Shown: positions 10,568 to 22,519 of the stretch, one piece after another
Position numbering within the stretch: the stretch's first letter is position 1
Layout of the letters: every line of letters starts with the position of its first letter
Source of the DNA: Pseudorasbora parva
Taxonomy: Eukaryota; Chordata; Actinopteri; Cypriniformes; Gobionidae
DNA: 64,000 bases
Direction: 5' to 3'
Assembly: GCF_024679245.1 (NCBI RefSeq)
Contig: NC_090178.1
Span: forward strand, 7,626,202-7,690,201
Made by a program: the position numbers and the translations under genes
Notes under the pieces: generated by a model
Seen by the model: the letters and a program-made list of their open reading frames with translations, nothing else
What the model was told of the DNA's origin: nothing
Databases searched by the model: none

Positions 10568-11291
10568 CATGAAATGGTGTTGGATGCAGTGGTGTAAGGC
10601 ATGCCACCACTAGACTCTAGAGCAGTGGAGACGTGTTCTCTGGAGTGACGAATCACGCTGCTCGCAATCCGATGGACTCTGGGTTTGCCGGTGCCAGGAG
10701 AATGGTACTAGCCCGACTGCATTGTGGTTAATGTAAAGTTTGGTGGAGGCAGGGTTATGGTATGGGGTTGTTTTTCAGGGGTTAGACTTGGTTCCTTAAT
10801 TCCAGTGAAAGGAACTCTTAATGCTTAATACAGGAACTCCTAATGCTTCAGCATACCAAAACATTTTAGACAATTTCATGCTCCCAACTTTGTGGACAGG
10901 GATTGGGATTGCCCCTTCCTGTTCCAACATGACTGCACATCAGTGCACAAAGCTAGGTCCATAAAGACATGGATGAGCGAGTTTGGTGTGGATGAATTTG
11001 AGTCCTGACCTCAAAATGATAGAACACCTTTGGGATGAATTAGAGCGGAGACTGCGAGGCCTTCTCATTCAACATCAGTGCCTGACCTCATTAATGCGCT
11101 TCTAGAAGAATGGTCAACATTCCCATTAACAAACTCCTAAACCTGAGAGTCTTCCCAGAAGAGTTGAAGCTGTTATAGCTGCAAAGGGTGGGCCAACTCC
11201 ATATTAAACCCTACAGATTAAGAAATGGATGTCATTATAGTCCCTGTGCATATAAAGGCAGGTGTCCCAAAACTTTTGGTCATATAGTGTA
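10568..11291 (+). pseudogene. Tc1-like transposase remnant (family 2)
   Basis: The plus strand carries broken frames reading as a second Tc1-like family: tggagtgacgaatcacgctg gives W-S-D-E-S-R, the first catalytic block, and ccttcctgttccaacatgac gives the F-Q-H-D-C block. A terminal repeat closes it (cccaaaacttttggtcatat). The copies at 28961-29576 and 58386-59169 belong to the same family. The left end is indistinct. Confidence 0.75.
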
Positions 11292-11584
11292 CTTGCTTGT
11301 TTTGATATGAAAAACTGTAAGTTCAACCTTGTATTTATTTACTAAAGCAACCAACTGGCCAGTTTTATTTGTTGCGTTCCTCGCCAAAAAAATTATTACA
11401 AGCATTTGGCACTTGGTGAGTGTTAATTTTGGACTCTGTGTGAAATTGTATGGTGCTAATGACAGAATCAGTATGATGCGTCAGAACAATCTAATGAAGA
11501 GACACAATGTTAAAAATGAATTTCACAAAAGAATTCATATTTGAATTCATATTTCATATATGATATTCATCCTGAAATCAACAG

Positions 11585-11612
11585 ATTTTTTTTTGTATAT
11601 ATATATATATTG
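11585..11612. repeat. short T-rich / (TA)n tract
   Basis: A T run is followed by ten or so TA units. Confidence 0.8.
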
Positions 11613-13137
11613 ACAATTCGCTTTATACAATTATAATAGAATAATTTTAATAAATTATAAGAATACAAAATGTATAATAATGTCACCTCTCTACCAGATA
11701 TTCCAAACTTGTCACATCTTGTGCAACTAACAAGCAGTTCGAACACAAGCCGTGAAACATTCACCTAGCGGGGCTTCTTATTGAAAAATCAAAGCAATTA
11801 ATCAGAGAGGACTAGGGTGAGTTTCACAGTTTCTTCTCCCTCGTGGATGCCTGCCCGAAAGATTAACCAGGATCTGACATGGCCGTGACGGGCAGGAGGA
11901 GAGTCGGTTCCCGAGGGGGGAGATACTGCCGTGACCCGAAATACCCTGCACAGTCACAATGGATCTGTATAAAACAGCTCTCCCATCTCCTCTGCCCCTC
12001 AGTGTTAAGACATGTTGGTCCTGTTACAGAGTAAACAGGAGCAGAAAGCAAGCCCCCACTAGCCGCGCGTGCACCGACCACTCGACCCAACATGCAGCGC
12101 TCTGTGTCCCTACAGCCGGTTCAGAGGTGGCAGGACGCCACTGGCCTTCACCAAACATGGCACTTGTGTTATTCTTTTGTGCCCGTAGTGACCTCATTCC
12201 TTCAAAACAATCCACATCCTGTCCGAGCCCTGACCCTGGGCAACATTAAATGGCAACACACACGATCCAAAGGGTGAGTCATCAAAGAAAAACAAGTTAG
12301 TTTCACAGTTTCTTACTCTGAAAGCTTTAAGGAATAGAAAAAAATGGTCTGTTCCTGATCACATGCAATATAGCACACAAGCCATACACAATGGACTAGT
12401 TTTTTGGTTACAACATTCAAAGCAAAGAGAGATAATTACTTTAAAAAAATGCTTTTTAAGGACTACGACAAATGGGTGGTAGGGACTACAAGTTTATTCA
12501 CAGGTTAGTGACATCACAAACCCTAAAATTTACATAAACCATTACCACGGCATGGGGATGAGGCCGTGCTGAGAAGAGGTAGAGTTGTTGTATTACATTT
12601 GGGAGTCTGCTCAAGCTGTCGCTTCCGTCTTTTCACATTTATTGAAATACAGCGCGTAACAAGTGAAATACAACATAAGTTAAACTAAACTCAACTAACC
12701 ATTCAGAAATGTCCTGCTGCATGTTGTCACTTCTTCTTGAGTCTCTCAATCATTGTCCGACTTGGTTTGAGAATATAAGGCTGAATAGTTTTAGACATTT
12801 TCAGTGCGTGTCTGTGTGAGGTAATTGGAGCTGCTAACTTGAAGCTCCGCCCTCTTCTAGAAAATAAGTTTTTGCTTACTTTAAAAAAGTGACAATTTAA
12901 CACACTATAAAAGTGTGGAGTATTTTGAGCTAAAACTTCACATGCACACTTGGGGGAATTTTTTGTATCTTGTAAAAAGAAGCATTATAGGACCCCACTA
13001 ATACGTTTTAGTCAACTAATCTTTTGAATCCAGGCTGTTAAGGGCAAAGCATGAACATCAGAAATGCACTAGTCTTTGAAGCTTGTAAATACAACATTAA
13101 ACATTCATGTTAAAAACATGTTAACATTGAATTCCAG

Positions 13138-13600
13138 ATCAGTTTCGGGACCGTTTAAAAGTTTTTAAAAAGATTTTAAAAATAAGCTTTTGAAAGAAGG
13201 CTCTAATGCTCAACATTTATTTGATAAAAAATACAGTTAAAACAGTAATGTTGTGAAATATTATAAAAATTTAAAATAACATAGTATAATAGTTTTAATT
13301 ATATTTTAAAATATAATTTATTCCTGTGATGCAAAGCTAAATTACTCCAGTCTTAAGTGTCACATTATCCTTCAGAAATCATTCTAATATGCTGATTTGC
13401 TGTGCAACAAACATTTATAAGTATCCTCAATGCTGAAAATAGTTCTGCTGCTTCATGTTTTGTATTAAGAAACAAATAAAGGTACATATGGTTTATTTGA
13501 AATAGAAATAACTGAAACACTACATCTTTAATGTTGCTTTTCACCAATTTAATGAATAGTTTCTCTATAAAAATGTTAATTTCTGTATAAAAAAAAAAAA
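13138..13600. repeat. Fragment of the CCAGTCAAAAGT element family
   Basis: The sequence ttatccttcagaaatcattc followed by taatatgctgatttgctg, and agttctgctgcttcatgttt, match the body of the copy at 2718-3505. The termini are not preserved. Confidence 0.65.
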
Positions 13601-16337
13601 AAAACACTGAGACCAAACTGTTGACCGCTAGAGTATGTCCAAGCAAAAGTAAATGCTATGCAGTAATGTTGTATCTGTTGCGTTAAATAACAATTTAAAA
13701 ATAAACATTTATTTTTAGCCCTTTTTTTTAGAGAAGAGATATAAGAGCATTTAATGATGAGTAGCCTAAGGCAGCATGCTAGACAGAGCTTTCAATTAAG
13801 AGGAACTTTATTGATTACCCCAGCGAAAGAGAGCGAATGGCTCCGTTCCAAAACATAGTGAGCTGCCTTCTAAGACTGAGATGGAGTGTCACAAATGACC
13901 GATTAGGGATGTTCTACATGACGTTTAACTCTAATAAGCATAAAAACACAGCACAAATACATATTGAGTAAAGTAGTCAATTTTTTTTACTGGATTTCAT
14001 TGTCTTTGTCAGCATGTGTGCGGTATTTCATGAATGACATCACTATATTTAAAATGATTTTTTTTTCCCACTGAGGCTGTTGCTATGCACTGTGGGATTG
14101 TGTTTTCCGTGAAGGATATATGCAATGCTGCCTTTGGCGATAACTTAAAATGCAACCTACGTAGCAGCTCACTGGGTTTTGGAACAAAGCTTTTGACAGA
14201 GTGAGTAATGAGATTGAAGAAAAAAGATAATGAAAGATGAAGAGGGATTTGCAGATGACATCACGAATCTGAGGAGCTTTAAGAGCCACATGATGATCCA
14301 TGAAGCCCATGAAGTGGTGAAACTTCCCTGAGAGGGCATTTGTGATGCAGTGATGTTTTCTGGCAATTCATTTGACTTAAATCAGTTGTGGAGTTCAATT
14401 CACAAGTCTTTGAACTCCTGGGAAATGAAGCAGAGGAAGTAACTGAATAATACAACATTTGAGCCTTTTGCCAATATTATTTTAAGCTCTTACTTCCTTA
14501 TCATTTGACAACTCTCATTTCACAGTTTTTAAACATGGGCTGCTGATCAACATCAAATCATCATTATTAGCAGTATTTACTGTTGACGTTTTCCCAGTCA
14601 AGCATAACTCTTTAAATATCTCATATAGCATCATGAGTTGCAGCAGGTTTTCTTTACTAGATGATTTCTGTTTAATAGTGACTAAAATTAAGGTCAGACC
14701 GTAGGGTCAGAGTTCAAATTAAATCAAGTATAATATTGCATTTCCTAATAAAGGTACCAGTTAACTAGCAAGTGACTGGTTTTATGTAGTCACCAAAGCT
14801 TTTGAAGATTTTACACATTTTTACATGTCAACATTTATATAATATGTATATTTACTTTTTATTTCTATATAAAGAGAAAATATATATATAAAATTATAAT
14901 AGTGAATACATATAAGCATTTCTAATTTTTAATATAGATACAAAATAAAATAATAATAAATAGAAATATATAGATACATAAATATAAAATGTACTTGTTT
15001 GATAAACAAAGAATATAAAAATATTTATCAAAATATTAGCAAAGATTATGTACATTATATAGAGATTATTTATATTCCAGTGTTTAATTATGACATTGAT
15101 GTCATGAAAATCATTTGTGCGTAATATTTTTTTAAAAGGATTCGGTCCTGAATAAGAACCCGTTCTCAATTCCCAACCCCACGTGGGCCGTGTGCTATAA
15201 AAGCGAGAGTATCTGTCAGTGGTTAATGTCATCTCTGATTAGGCCCAGTCCCACGGCCAGCATGCAGTCTTTAACGAGGGCCGAGATTTATACCTACACC
15301 TGATCAGCAGGGCGAAACAGCCATTCGGGCAGAGGGCAAAGTCAACCGAGCAGCGCCTGGCGCTCTTACCAGCCTGCTCGTCATCTAAATAACAAGATTA
15401 AGTGAGCAATGCACCAAACGCTTCACTAACAGAGAGAGGAGATCAGATGAAGACAGAGACGAGAGGTCACTAGAGAGAGGAAGTTGCAGGCAATGACAAA
15501 TTAATAGGGATGACACAGCACATGATCAAATGTAGATGTGAAATCACCTGCCCCTAAACATTGTATAAAATAAATGCCCTGTTTCTGTCTAAGTGGGCTG
15601 TTACTAGCCAAAATAAGACACAAAGATTTGACTAACAAATTGAGTAAATTATCTGCTGTAAGTGTGACTGAAATTTAGAATGATTTCATGTTTGATGCAT
15701 GATGAGACATGTTTTTTTTAAATCATAATTTATTGTATACAACTTTTTTTACACAATAATTATGCTTTAAGATATAAAAGCATGACTTTTAAGAATTAAT
15801 TTTTTATTATTTTCTATGGCCATGCAAACCTTTTTTATTCAATTTAAATAAATACATTTATGTTGATCATTATGCACCATTATCTTAAATAAAAATAAAA
15901 TAAAACTATTGCTAAAAAGTAATTACAATGCTAAAATGCTATATTACGACTGGTAAAAAATGTAAATAAATAAAATAAAATAAATTAATAAAATAATTTT
16001 GCCATTTTTTTGAAAACCAATGTTTATACCCACAGTAATCATGCTTTAAACTAGAATAAACATTTACATTTTAAACAAGACATTTTAAATATCAAATTCA
16101 AAAATATCAAAAATTGTAAAATTCCAAAATCTGAGGGGGGGACCGTGCCTAGTCTGCAAGGACTTAAGAGTCATTTCTTCACAGGAAGGGAGTTTTTAAC
16201 ATGGCTTGACTAATGAACATAAATTAGTTTAGCGTAGTCTAGGAAGGCTACTTAGCAATGACGGCTAACTATAATTACGTCCTAATGCTCGTAATGACGT
16301 CAACTCTATGGTGAGACTTACATGATGAACTTCTTAC

Positions 16338-16601
16338 CATGACTGTTGCAGCGTGAAGTCTCCACGAGCCTGTTATCCTGGTCGTAACACACCATGGCCT
16401 GGAAGCGGTAGCCCTGCCCACACTCCTTAATGTCTCCCTGTACCTTCATGCCCAGAGTGCTTTCCACACGGCCCTCGGGCAAGATGCAGTCAGACCAGTT
16501 GCCCACTGGCTGAGCGTTGTATTTGTCACAGGGGCAGTACTGGGTCTCGCTCAGCGGGTACATCTGGCTGTTCTTACACTTATCCTTCTTCTTGCTTTTT
16601 C
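16338..16601 (-). CDS. thsd7a: thsd7a exon: lysine-rich strand and CPCDKYNAQPVGNWSDC
   Basis: This is the largest exon in the window, at 264 nt (phase 1 to 1). It encodes GKSKKKDKCKNSQMYPLSET, QYCPCDKYNAQPVGNWSDCI, LPEGRVESTLGMKVQGDIKE, CGQGYRFQAMVCYDQDNRLV and ETSRCNSH. Human THSD7A is nearly the same through most of it (for example QYCPCDKYNAQPVGNWSDCI and KVQGDIKECGQGYRYQAM). It contains the lysine-rich KSKKKDK loop, a CPC turn, an NWS sequon and the CGQG turn of the following repeat. Such conservation suggests strong constraint in this part of the ectodomain. Acceptor attacag, donor CATG|gtaaga. Confidence 0.96.
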
Positions 16602-17980
16602 CTGTAATCAAAGGAAGCAAGTGTTGATTACGGCAATAATTAAGCTCACAAATGAATGAGTCATGAGCACTGAGGTCAACTCTAAACCTCCTGCCAGACT
16701 CGTTGTGTCTTAGAGTTATACGGGATTTTTGGACATAATATGAAGCAAAAGCATGTTGTGCTGGTAATAGATAACAACTGGGGGATTTATCTAATATTCA
16801 TGATACAGTTTTTATTTCATCAGTCATTAATTTTTTTTCATATAAGAAATACATTTTAAATAATCAAAGTACATAGACATTATTATAATATACACTGATC
16901 AGGCATAACATTATGACGTAATATTGCGTTGGTCCCATTTTTCTGCCAGAACAGCCTGACCCATCGAGGCATGGACTCCTGGCACCAAGATGTTAGCAGA
17001 AGATCCTTTAAGTCCTGTAAGTTGTGAGGTGGGCCTCTATGGATCGGGCTTGTTTGTTCATCCCACAGATGCTCGATTGGACTGAGATCTGGGGAATTTG
17101 GAGGCCAAGTCAACACCTCAAACTCGTTGTTGTGCTCCTCAAACCATTCCTGAACCATTTTTGCCTTTGTGGCAGGAGCATTATCCTGCTGAAAGAGGTC
17201 ACAGCCAGCAGTTTCCATGTAAGGGTGTACATGGTCTGAAATAATGCTTAGGTAGGTGGTATGAGTCAAAGTAACATCCACATGGATGGCAGGTTTTCCT
17301 ATCAAAACATTGGCCAAAGCATCACACTGCTTCTGCCGGCTTGCCTTCTTCTTATAGTGAAACAGAACCAGCATTAACTTCTTGAGCAATTTGAGCTACA
17401 ATAGCTTGTCTTTTGTTTTTTTGATCGGACCACATGGACCAGCCTTCGCTCCCACGACACGTGCATCAATGAGCCATGACCCTGTGGCCGGTTCTCCACG
17501 GTTCCTTCCTTGGAGCACTTTTGATAGATACTGACCAATGCAGACCGGGAATACCTCACAAGAGCTGCAGTTTTGGAGATGCTCTGACCCAGTCGTCTAT
17601 CCATCACAATTTGGCCCTTGTCAAACTCGCTCTAATCCTTAAGCTTGTCCATTTTTCCTGCTTCTTACACATCAAATTTGAGGACAAAAGCTTCATGTGC
17701 TCTCTTATATATCCCACCCACTAACAGGTGCCGTGATGAAGACATAATCAGTGTAATTCACTTCACCATAATGTTATAATGTTATGCCTTATAGGTGTAT
17801 CATCCCATTACCCTAGAATCTTGTGCTAGAAGTCATTTAGCATTTATGCTATCTCTGGTTCAGTGCTTTGCTCTTGGAAACTAATGGTACATTAATACCT
17901 CACTCCTAACAGGGATCGAATCTGCAACCTCCTGAGTTCAAACCACAGATAATGATGCATATGTCCTAATTAGTAATTAC
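16602..17980. other. thsd7a: thsd7a intron (1.4 kb) carrying a Tc1-like copy
   Basis: Most of this intron is the Tc1-like copy at 16891-17799. The remaining 290 bp at each side show nothing recognisable. Confidence 0.8.
16891..17799 (-). pseudogene. Tc1-like element, internally deleted transposase (family 1)
   Basis: Both terminal repeats are present (tacactgatcaggcataaca at left and gttatgccttataggtgta at right). The transposase reads on the minus strand. An N-terminal helix-turn-helix part (17374-17607, including [20 protein letters not shown]) is followed in another frame by a C-terminal part (16918-17389) with FQQDNAPATK and TWPPNSPDLSPIEHLWD, the second and third catalytic blocks. The first-aspartate W-S-D region is missing and at least one frameshift is present, so it is inactive. 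It has the same transcriptional direction as thsd7a. It is shorter than the roughly 1.3-1.6 kb of intact family members. Confidence 0.85.
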
Positions 17981-18175
17981 CCACGAGAGCTCTCCTCCGA
18001 GTACGGACCCCTACACAGTCCGAGCTGCAGGGAGAGAACTTGGACCAGTTGGTGAGCTGGCAGTCGTCTCGGCACGGTAACTGGCAGGGCTGGCTCATAT
18101 CAGGCATGCTGCTGGCAAACTTCAGACACTGAACAACATCAGCCACTGTACCATCCAGCTGCCTACATGAGATAG
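17981..18175 (-). CDS. thsd7a: thsd7a exon: TSP repeat, NWSKFSPC
   Basis: This 195-nt exon (phase 1 to 1) encodes AISCRQLDGTVADVVQCLKF, ASSMPDMSQPCQLPCRDDCQ, LTNWSKFSPCSSDCVGVRTR and RRALV. Human THSD7A has DDCQLTSWSKFSSCNGDC and VRTRKRTLVG. The repeat begins with W-S-K-F rather than W-x-x-W, as in the mammalian protein, so the second Trp is genuinely absent in the family here. N-W-S is a possible glycosylation sequon. Acceptor ctgcag, donor GTGG|gtaatt. Confidence 0.94.
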
Positions 18176-19662
18176 CTGCAGATCACACACAGAAACACAG
18201 CGGTGAGACTCCTACTGATTACAGAGAGGATGTGGCACAGCACCAGACACTGAGAAAAAAGATGCAGGTGAACAGAGGATGGTTATTTATAGAACAGGCT
18301 AGAGAGAGAGAGAGAGAGAGTCATGCTGTTCACTTTGATCAGAAACCAGTTTAAATTATGCATTATACTTCTGTAGTTTTAATATAATTCAATTATTTCC
18401 CCCTATTTGTTCTCAATTATTATTATGATTTAAAAAACAAAGCACATTTTATATAGCATTTGGAGGCTTTTTTGTGCAATTATACTTTTTTTGTATCCAA
18501 AAAGACATTGACCCCTTTTTTAATGATCTACACACGGTCTGAAGCGTTGTACAGTGTAATGTACAGTGTGAAAAAAAAAAAAAAAAAAAACTTGTTTTAT
18601 ATCTTTTAAGCACTGAAATGATGAGCTTTAAAGGAAAGCTTTTTTTAAATGAAACAAAATATACATATTAACACATTATACATTATATAATTAAAATAAT
18701 AATAAAAAACGAGCACCCAATAATGATATGTTCCAAAAAAATATATGCACCACTATTAAGATCACCGTAAAATTAATCTATGAATAATCAGCTACAATGA
18801 GTCCAACATGAGCAGTTGAGATAGTACTACATCTGTAAAGACAGGCCTGTCAAGTTGTTGTCATTCCAGTGAGGCTGTGTGATCTATTAAGATGCACAGT
18901 CACGCTGGAAGTGATGTGCGGACAAGTAAACAGGAGCCATGAGGTCAAACTTTGGGCACTACAGAGTTCAATAGAGTGATGACGGCAACACAAAGATGGC
19001 CTTCCATACTGTCAAGAGCAATCAGATCAAGAGTTTGAAGGATTGCTTCTGCTCCTGACATGCACTGAAGGGCAAATGTGAAGTCTAGTGTGATGGAAGC
19101 CTTTGTCAGACCAATATATATACCAGTATAATTCATAACAAAGTCTTCCACTGCCTTATGAATGAAGGGAATGTCTAAAAGAGCCAGAAAAATAAAGAAA
19201 AGAGGTAACAAAAAAAAGAACCTAAAACAACAGTGGACAAAACGATTATGAAAATACTTTGCTGACTTCAACAAGAAAACTAAGTAGAATGCAAACTCTA
19301 CATTCTTTCCCATTCTGAAGGAAAGCAATAAGATCTTAGATCAGATAATGAACCAAAACAATGGTAATATGGTTATTTGACAGCTACAGAAACACAGTAT
19401 CTGGACACAATGAGGAATTCACTAAGAATGCACACACTGTCTGAGTTTCTTTATCATCTGATTAAAGGATTATGCAAATCTGCACAAAATCTGCGCTGAA
19501 CACAGTCTGCATGCTGCAATTCTCGATTTAGTGAATATTAGTGAATAAGACACAGGTAACTGTTGTGCAGTGTGCCAAACACCGTTGGTGAGTGTTTAAG
19601 AGGGAGGTTAGGTGAAAGGTCAGAGGTCAGAAGGTTAATGTTAAACGTGACCGTTCACGAAC
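18176..19662. other. thsd7a: thsd7a intron (1.5 kb)
   Basis: It contains a short GA tract (18301-18320), an A run (18571-18590) and an unexplained minus-strand open stretch (18945-19174). No recognised transposon was seen. Confidence 0.7.
18945..19174 (-). other. Unexplained open stretch with acceptor-like start
   Basis: On the minus strand, tttttctggctcttttag is followed by an open frame encoding DIPFIHKAVEDFVMNYTGIY, IGLTKASITLDFTFALQCMS and GAEAILQTLDLIALDSMEGH before a stop at PKV. It sits inside a thsd7a intron in the same direction. The flanking exons join perfectly without it, it contains no TSP1 motif and I see no good donor. It may be a decayed copy of an unrelated gene or transposon fragment, or chance. 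I do not recognise the protein. Confidence 0.3.
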
Positions 19663-19766
19663 CTCTAGTTTGGACTCCAGCTCCACAGTTCTCCTGAGCT
19701 CCTTTACTGTCTCTGCGGATGCTCCATGGGACCAGCTGACATTTACGCCACTTATGCGTTTTCCAC
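19663..19766 (-). CDS. thsd7a: thsd7a exon: WKTHKWRKC repeat start
   Basis: This 104-nt exon (phase 2 to 1) encodes WKTHKWRKCQLVPWSIRRDS and KGAQENCGAGVQTR. Human THSD7A has WKTHKWRRCQLVPWSV and a C-G-P-G turn at the same place. The exon gives the first strand of a TSP repeat of the longer, THSD7-specific type. The predicted C-G-A-G-V-Q-T-R strand is typical of TSP repeats. The acceptor is tttgcag. The donor AGAG|gttcgt is weaker than the others in the gene, because position +3 is T rather than A or G. Confidence 0.92.
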
Positions 19767-20337
19767 CTGCAAATTCAAAGGGACATCATTATAATTATCA
19801 GCAGAGGTGGATCAGTTAGCACACTGTCAATCCTAATTAGCGGACTAAAAAATATCAGCAAACCCACTGCCTTTGAAAATGAACTCATTTGAATTAAGCA
19901 GTCCACAATCTGATATCAGTTTTACTTGACTTCTTTTCATCAGAATTATCCATTTTTATCCAATTATCCAAATGTACTGCATACATGTTTTGAATGACAA
20001 GTCGTCGAATAAACAATGACAGAATCTTTATTTTTGGGTAGTCTGTTTTTTTCTCTCCAAACTGTCAAACTGCTGAAATCACGTGACATTGGTGATCCGA
20101 ATCATGAATCGATACACTGATTCATAACCATTGGAATCTTTGTTTGCGGATTGAAAATAAACAAGGAAGAGAAGACAATGCTGAATAAAGTCATAGTTTT
20201 TGTTATTTTTGGACCAAAATGTATTTTCGATGCTTCGAGAGATTCTAATGAACTAACTGATGTCACATGTGGATAACACTGTAAAAAATTATATGTTCAA
20301 TAAGTTATGACAACATATGTTTTTTTTTACATTGTTT

Positions 20338-21655
20338 TAAAGGGTTACTTCAGCGATTAACATATGGCTTTGTATCAGTAGAAAACCTGGAGTATATTCA
20401 AATGATCGTGCTCCCCCCTCTCATATCCCCCTGAGACGAGAGATTTATTTACATTTACATTTAATCATTTAGCAGACGCTTTTATCCAAAGCGACTTACA
20501 AAAAAGGGGAGAGTAATAGAAGCAACGAAACAGACAAGGCCAACAACCTGTAAGAGCTGTAAGAAATCTCAATTAATTAGCACAGTACACAAATTTTTTT
20601 TTTTTTATTTTATTTTTTTTTTTAAATAGACATCTACAACAAAAACTCAAGTACACAAAATGCCGAACACTGGATTTTGATAGCTATGATAACAACCCAT
20701 TAGGACTAAGGCTGTTGCCCCAGCTGTTGTCGTTAATGCAGATTCAGTGGCCCAATGGGTTGGTTTTGTATTCTAGCTAAACGCGCAGCAATAGCCATCT
20801 ACAACAAAAACTTACGTACGCAAAATACAGAACACTGGATTTTGATAGTTATGATAACTATGTAACATACCCGCCTGAAGGCACAAATCCGGATGAGAGA
20901 CGTAGATATGATCCAGGAGTGTGCGCTTTTGGTCGTTGCTGTGGTGATCAGTAAGTGCTATTCTGTATTGGTCAAGTGCAATTGGAAAAGATGTGTCTTA
21001 AGATGTTAAGAAAATTGCTCTCGTGACGCAAATTGACGATATTTGCGTCACGAGAGGAATGATTGCCCAGAGGCTAAAGACTACAGCCAGCAGAGGGAGC
21101 CATTTCCCATGTTTTCAACTCGTGCATGGGGAATGGAGATCACACTTACAGCTCAGCTCAGCTACAGGCATTAATTTAAACGGATGCTAAGCAATGTAAG
21201 TGTTTTAACTTCTCAAATTAATTTCTATGAAAGTTAAGCTTCCAAAGGCATGAACTGAAAACGCGTTGTGAATGTATGCCGCGAATGTGGTCGCGATTAC
21301 CTCAGCTCTCACCACGAGAGCTCATCAAATCATTTATGACGTTAAATGTAATCTGAGTCAGCTGTGAAACTCACGCGGCAACTTGATCGTTATATTGAAC
21401 AGACACGTTCAGTATTCAATTGTAGGAACTCAGTCTCTGTAATCCAGTAGCGGTGGCTTTGTGAATGGCCTCACAGGGCAGCGAAGCATTCTGGGAATTG
21501 TAGTCTTTCATCCCCATTAGACAAAAATACATTTTCTGTCTTTTCTCAGTCTAGAAAGCACCAAATTAAAAAATAATTTCACATTTCTACTACATTAATG
21601 ACCCAGTTTAAATACAGATTCATCTTCCCAGCGCTGAAGTACCCCTTTAACTCAT
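20338..21655. mobile_element. TIR element, ends AAAGGGTTACTTCAGCG
   Basis: Inverted ends are aaagggttacttcagcg and cagcgctgaagtaccccttt. The part from about 21000 to 21655 is repeated at 55136-55795 (gactacagccagcagaggga, aacggatgctaagcaatgta, gcattctgggaattgtagtc). A short derivative lies at 51566-51791. Inside, 20440-20530 holds atttagcagacgcttttatc, a motif found in many fish SINE-like repeats. Confidence 0.7.
21018..21056. repeat. Perfect 16-bp stem-loop within TIR element
   Basis: CTCTCGTGACGCAAAT at 21018-21033 pairs perfectly with 21041-21056 around a 7-nt loop. The core atgacgcaaat / atttgcgtcat is kept in the related copy near 55140-55170. Confidence 0.9.
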
Positions 21656-22519
21656 CAATATAAGCTAAGAAATGTTAAACTTGTTTTTATTAGTTATAGA
21701 AGATGTAACTAATTTTTTTTAAGTCAGTTTAACATAATTTAAGTTGAAATAACTTAAACACCCAAGTCTATTGTACTGCAAAAGTTCAAAATGTGCCTTT
21801 TTTTTTTTTTACAATGTACTCTGATGATGTTTTTTATTCCCTTTCTGGACATGGACAGTATACCGTACATACATTCAATGGAGGAACAGAAAGCTCTGGG
21901 ACTAAATATAAAATATCTCAAACTGTTTTCCGAAGATGAACGGAGGTCTTACGGTTGTGGAACGACATTAGGGTGAGTAATTATTGACAGAATTTTCATT
22001 TTTGGGTGAACTAACCCTTTAATACTGACACCCTAAAACATGCGCTGAGTTTTGTGTGGAGTGATAGAAATGAATGGGAAAAAGTCACATGAGAGGAGGC
22101 TCCATCGTGCTATGATTGGATATGAGCCGTTATGATTGGTTTGTGCGATAAATCCCGCCTCTTGTTTTCGTGCGTGTTCTGGTATCGGCCCGAAGGAAGA
22201 TGAGCATGGCATTAATAGGAAGACTAATTAATAAGTAAGTAAACAACTCATAGATATCACTGCTTTATATCACGTCAAAATTAAACTTGAAGTGGCCTGA
22301 AAACATGACGACTGAGGTTTTTTTTGTGAGCAATCAGCTTGGTGAAATTAAAGGTACATCTTCGTGTTTGTGACCAGTGTGTACAAGCTTGTTGACTGCT
22401 GAAAATAAGTACACTATTAAAGAAAAGCTGAACAATAGTTCACAAATAAAAATTAGTTCAAACTATTTCCAGCTTTCATTTATTATTTTGGAATAAATGT
22501 AAAACTGTATAAAGCACTA

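Larger units (their letters stand above)
9463..16337. other. thsd7a: thsd7a intron (6.9 kb)
   Basis: The recognisable contents are a SINE remnant (10271-10447), a Tc1-like remnant (10568-11291) and a TIR-element fragment (13138-13600). The GC-balanced stretches 11860-12290 and 15120-15440 contain no obvious repeat. The rest is AT-rich without features. Confidence 0.7.
20040..22020. mobile_element. Nested repeat complex (three levels)
   Basis: The outer element is shared with 39690-40086: both carry aaactgctgaaatcacgtga, cattggtg, ttttggaccaaaatgtattt and the end ttttgggtgaactaaccctt. In this copy the outer element is interrupted between about 20276 and 21825 by an element with ends cactgtaaaaaatt / ttttttacaatgt. 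That in turn is interrupted by one with ends aaagggttacttcagcg / gctgaagtacccctttaa (20338-21655). Confidence 0.65.

Noticed and set aside
11863..12249. Overlapping open frames on both strands around 12 kb
   Set aside because: They overlap in several frames, show no domain and lie in the middle of an intron; likely due to locally higher GC content.
18945..19328. The full 127-residue minus-strand frame as a membrane protein
   Set aside because: Its hydrophobic N-terminal half is a translation of the pyrimidine-rich stretch before an acceptor-like AG; only the later part has normal composition.
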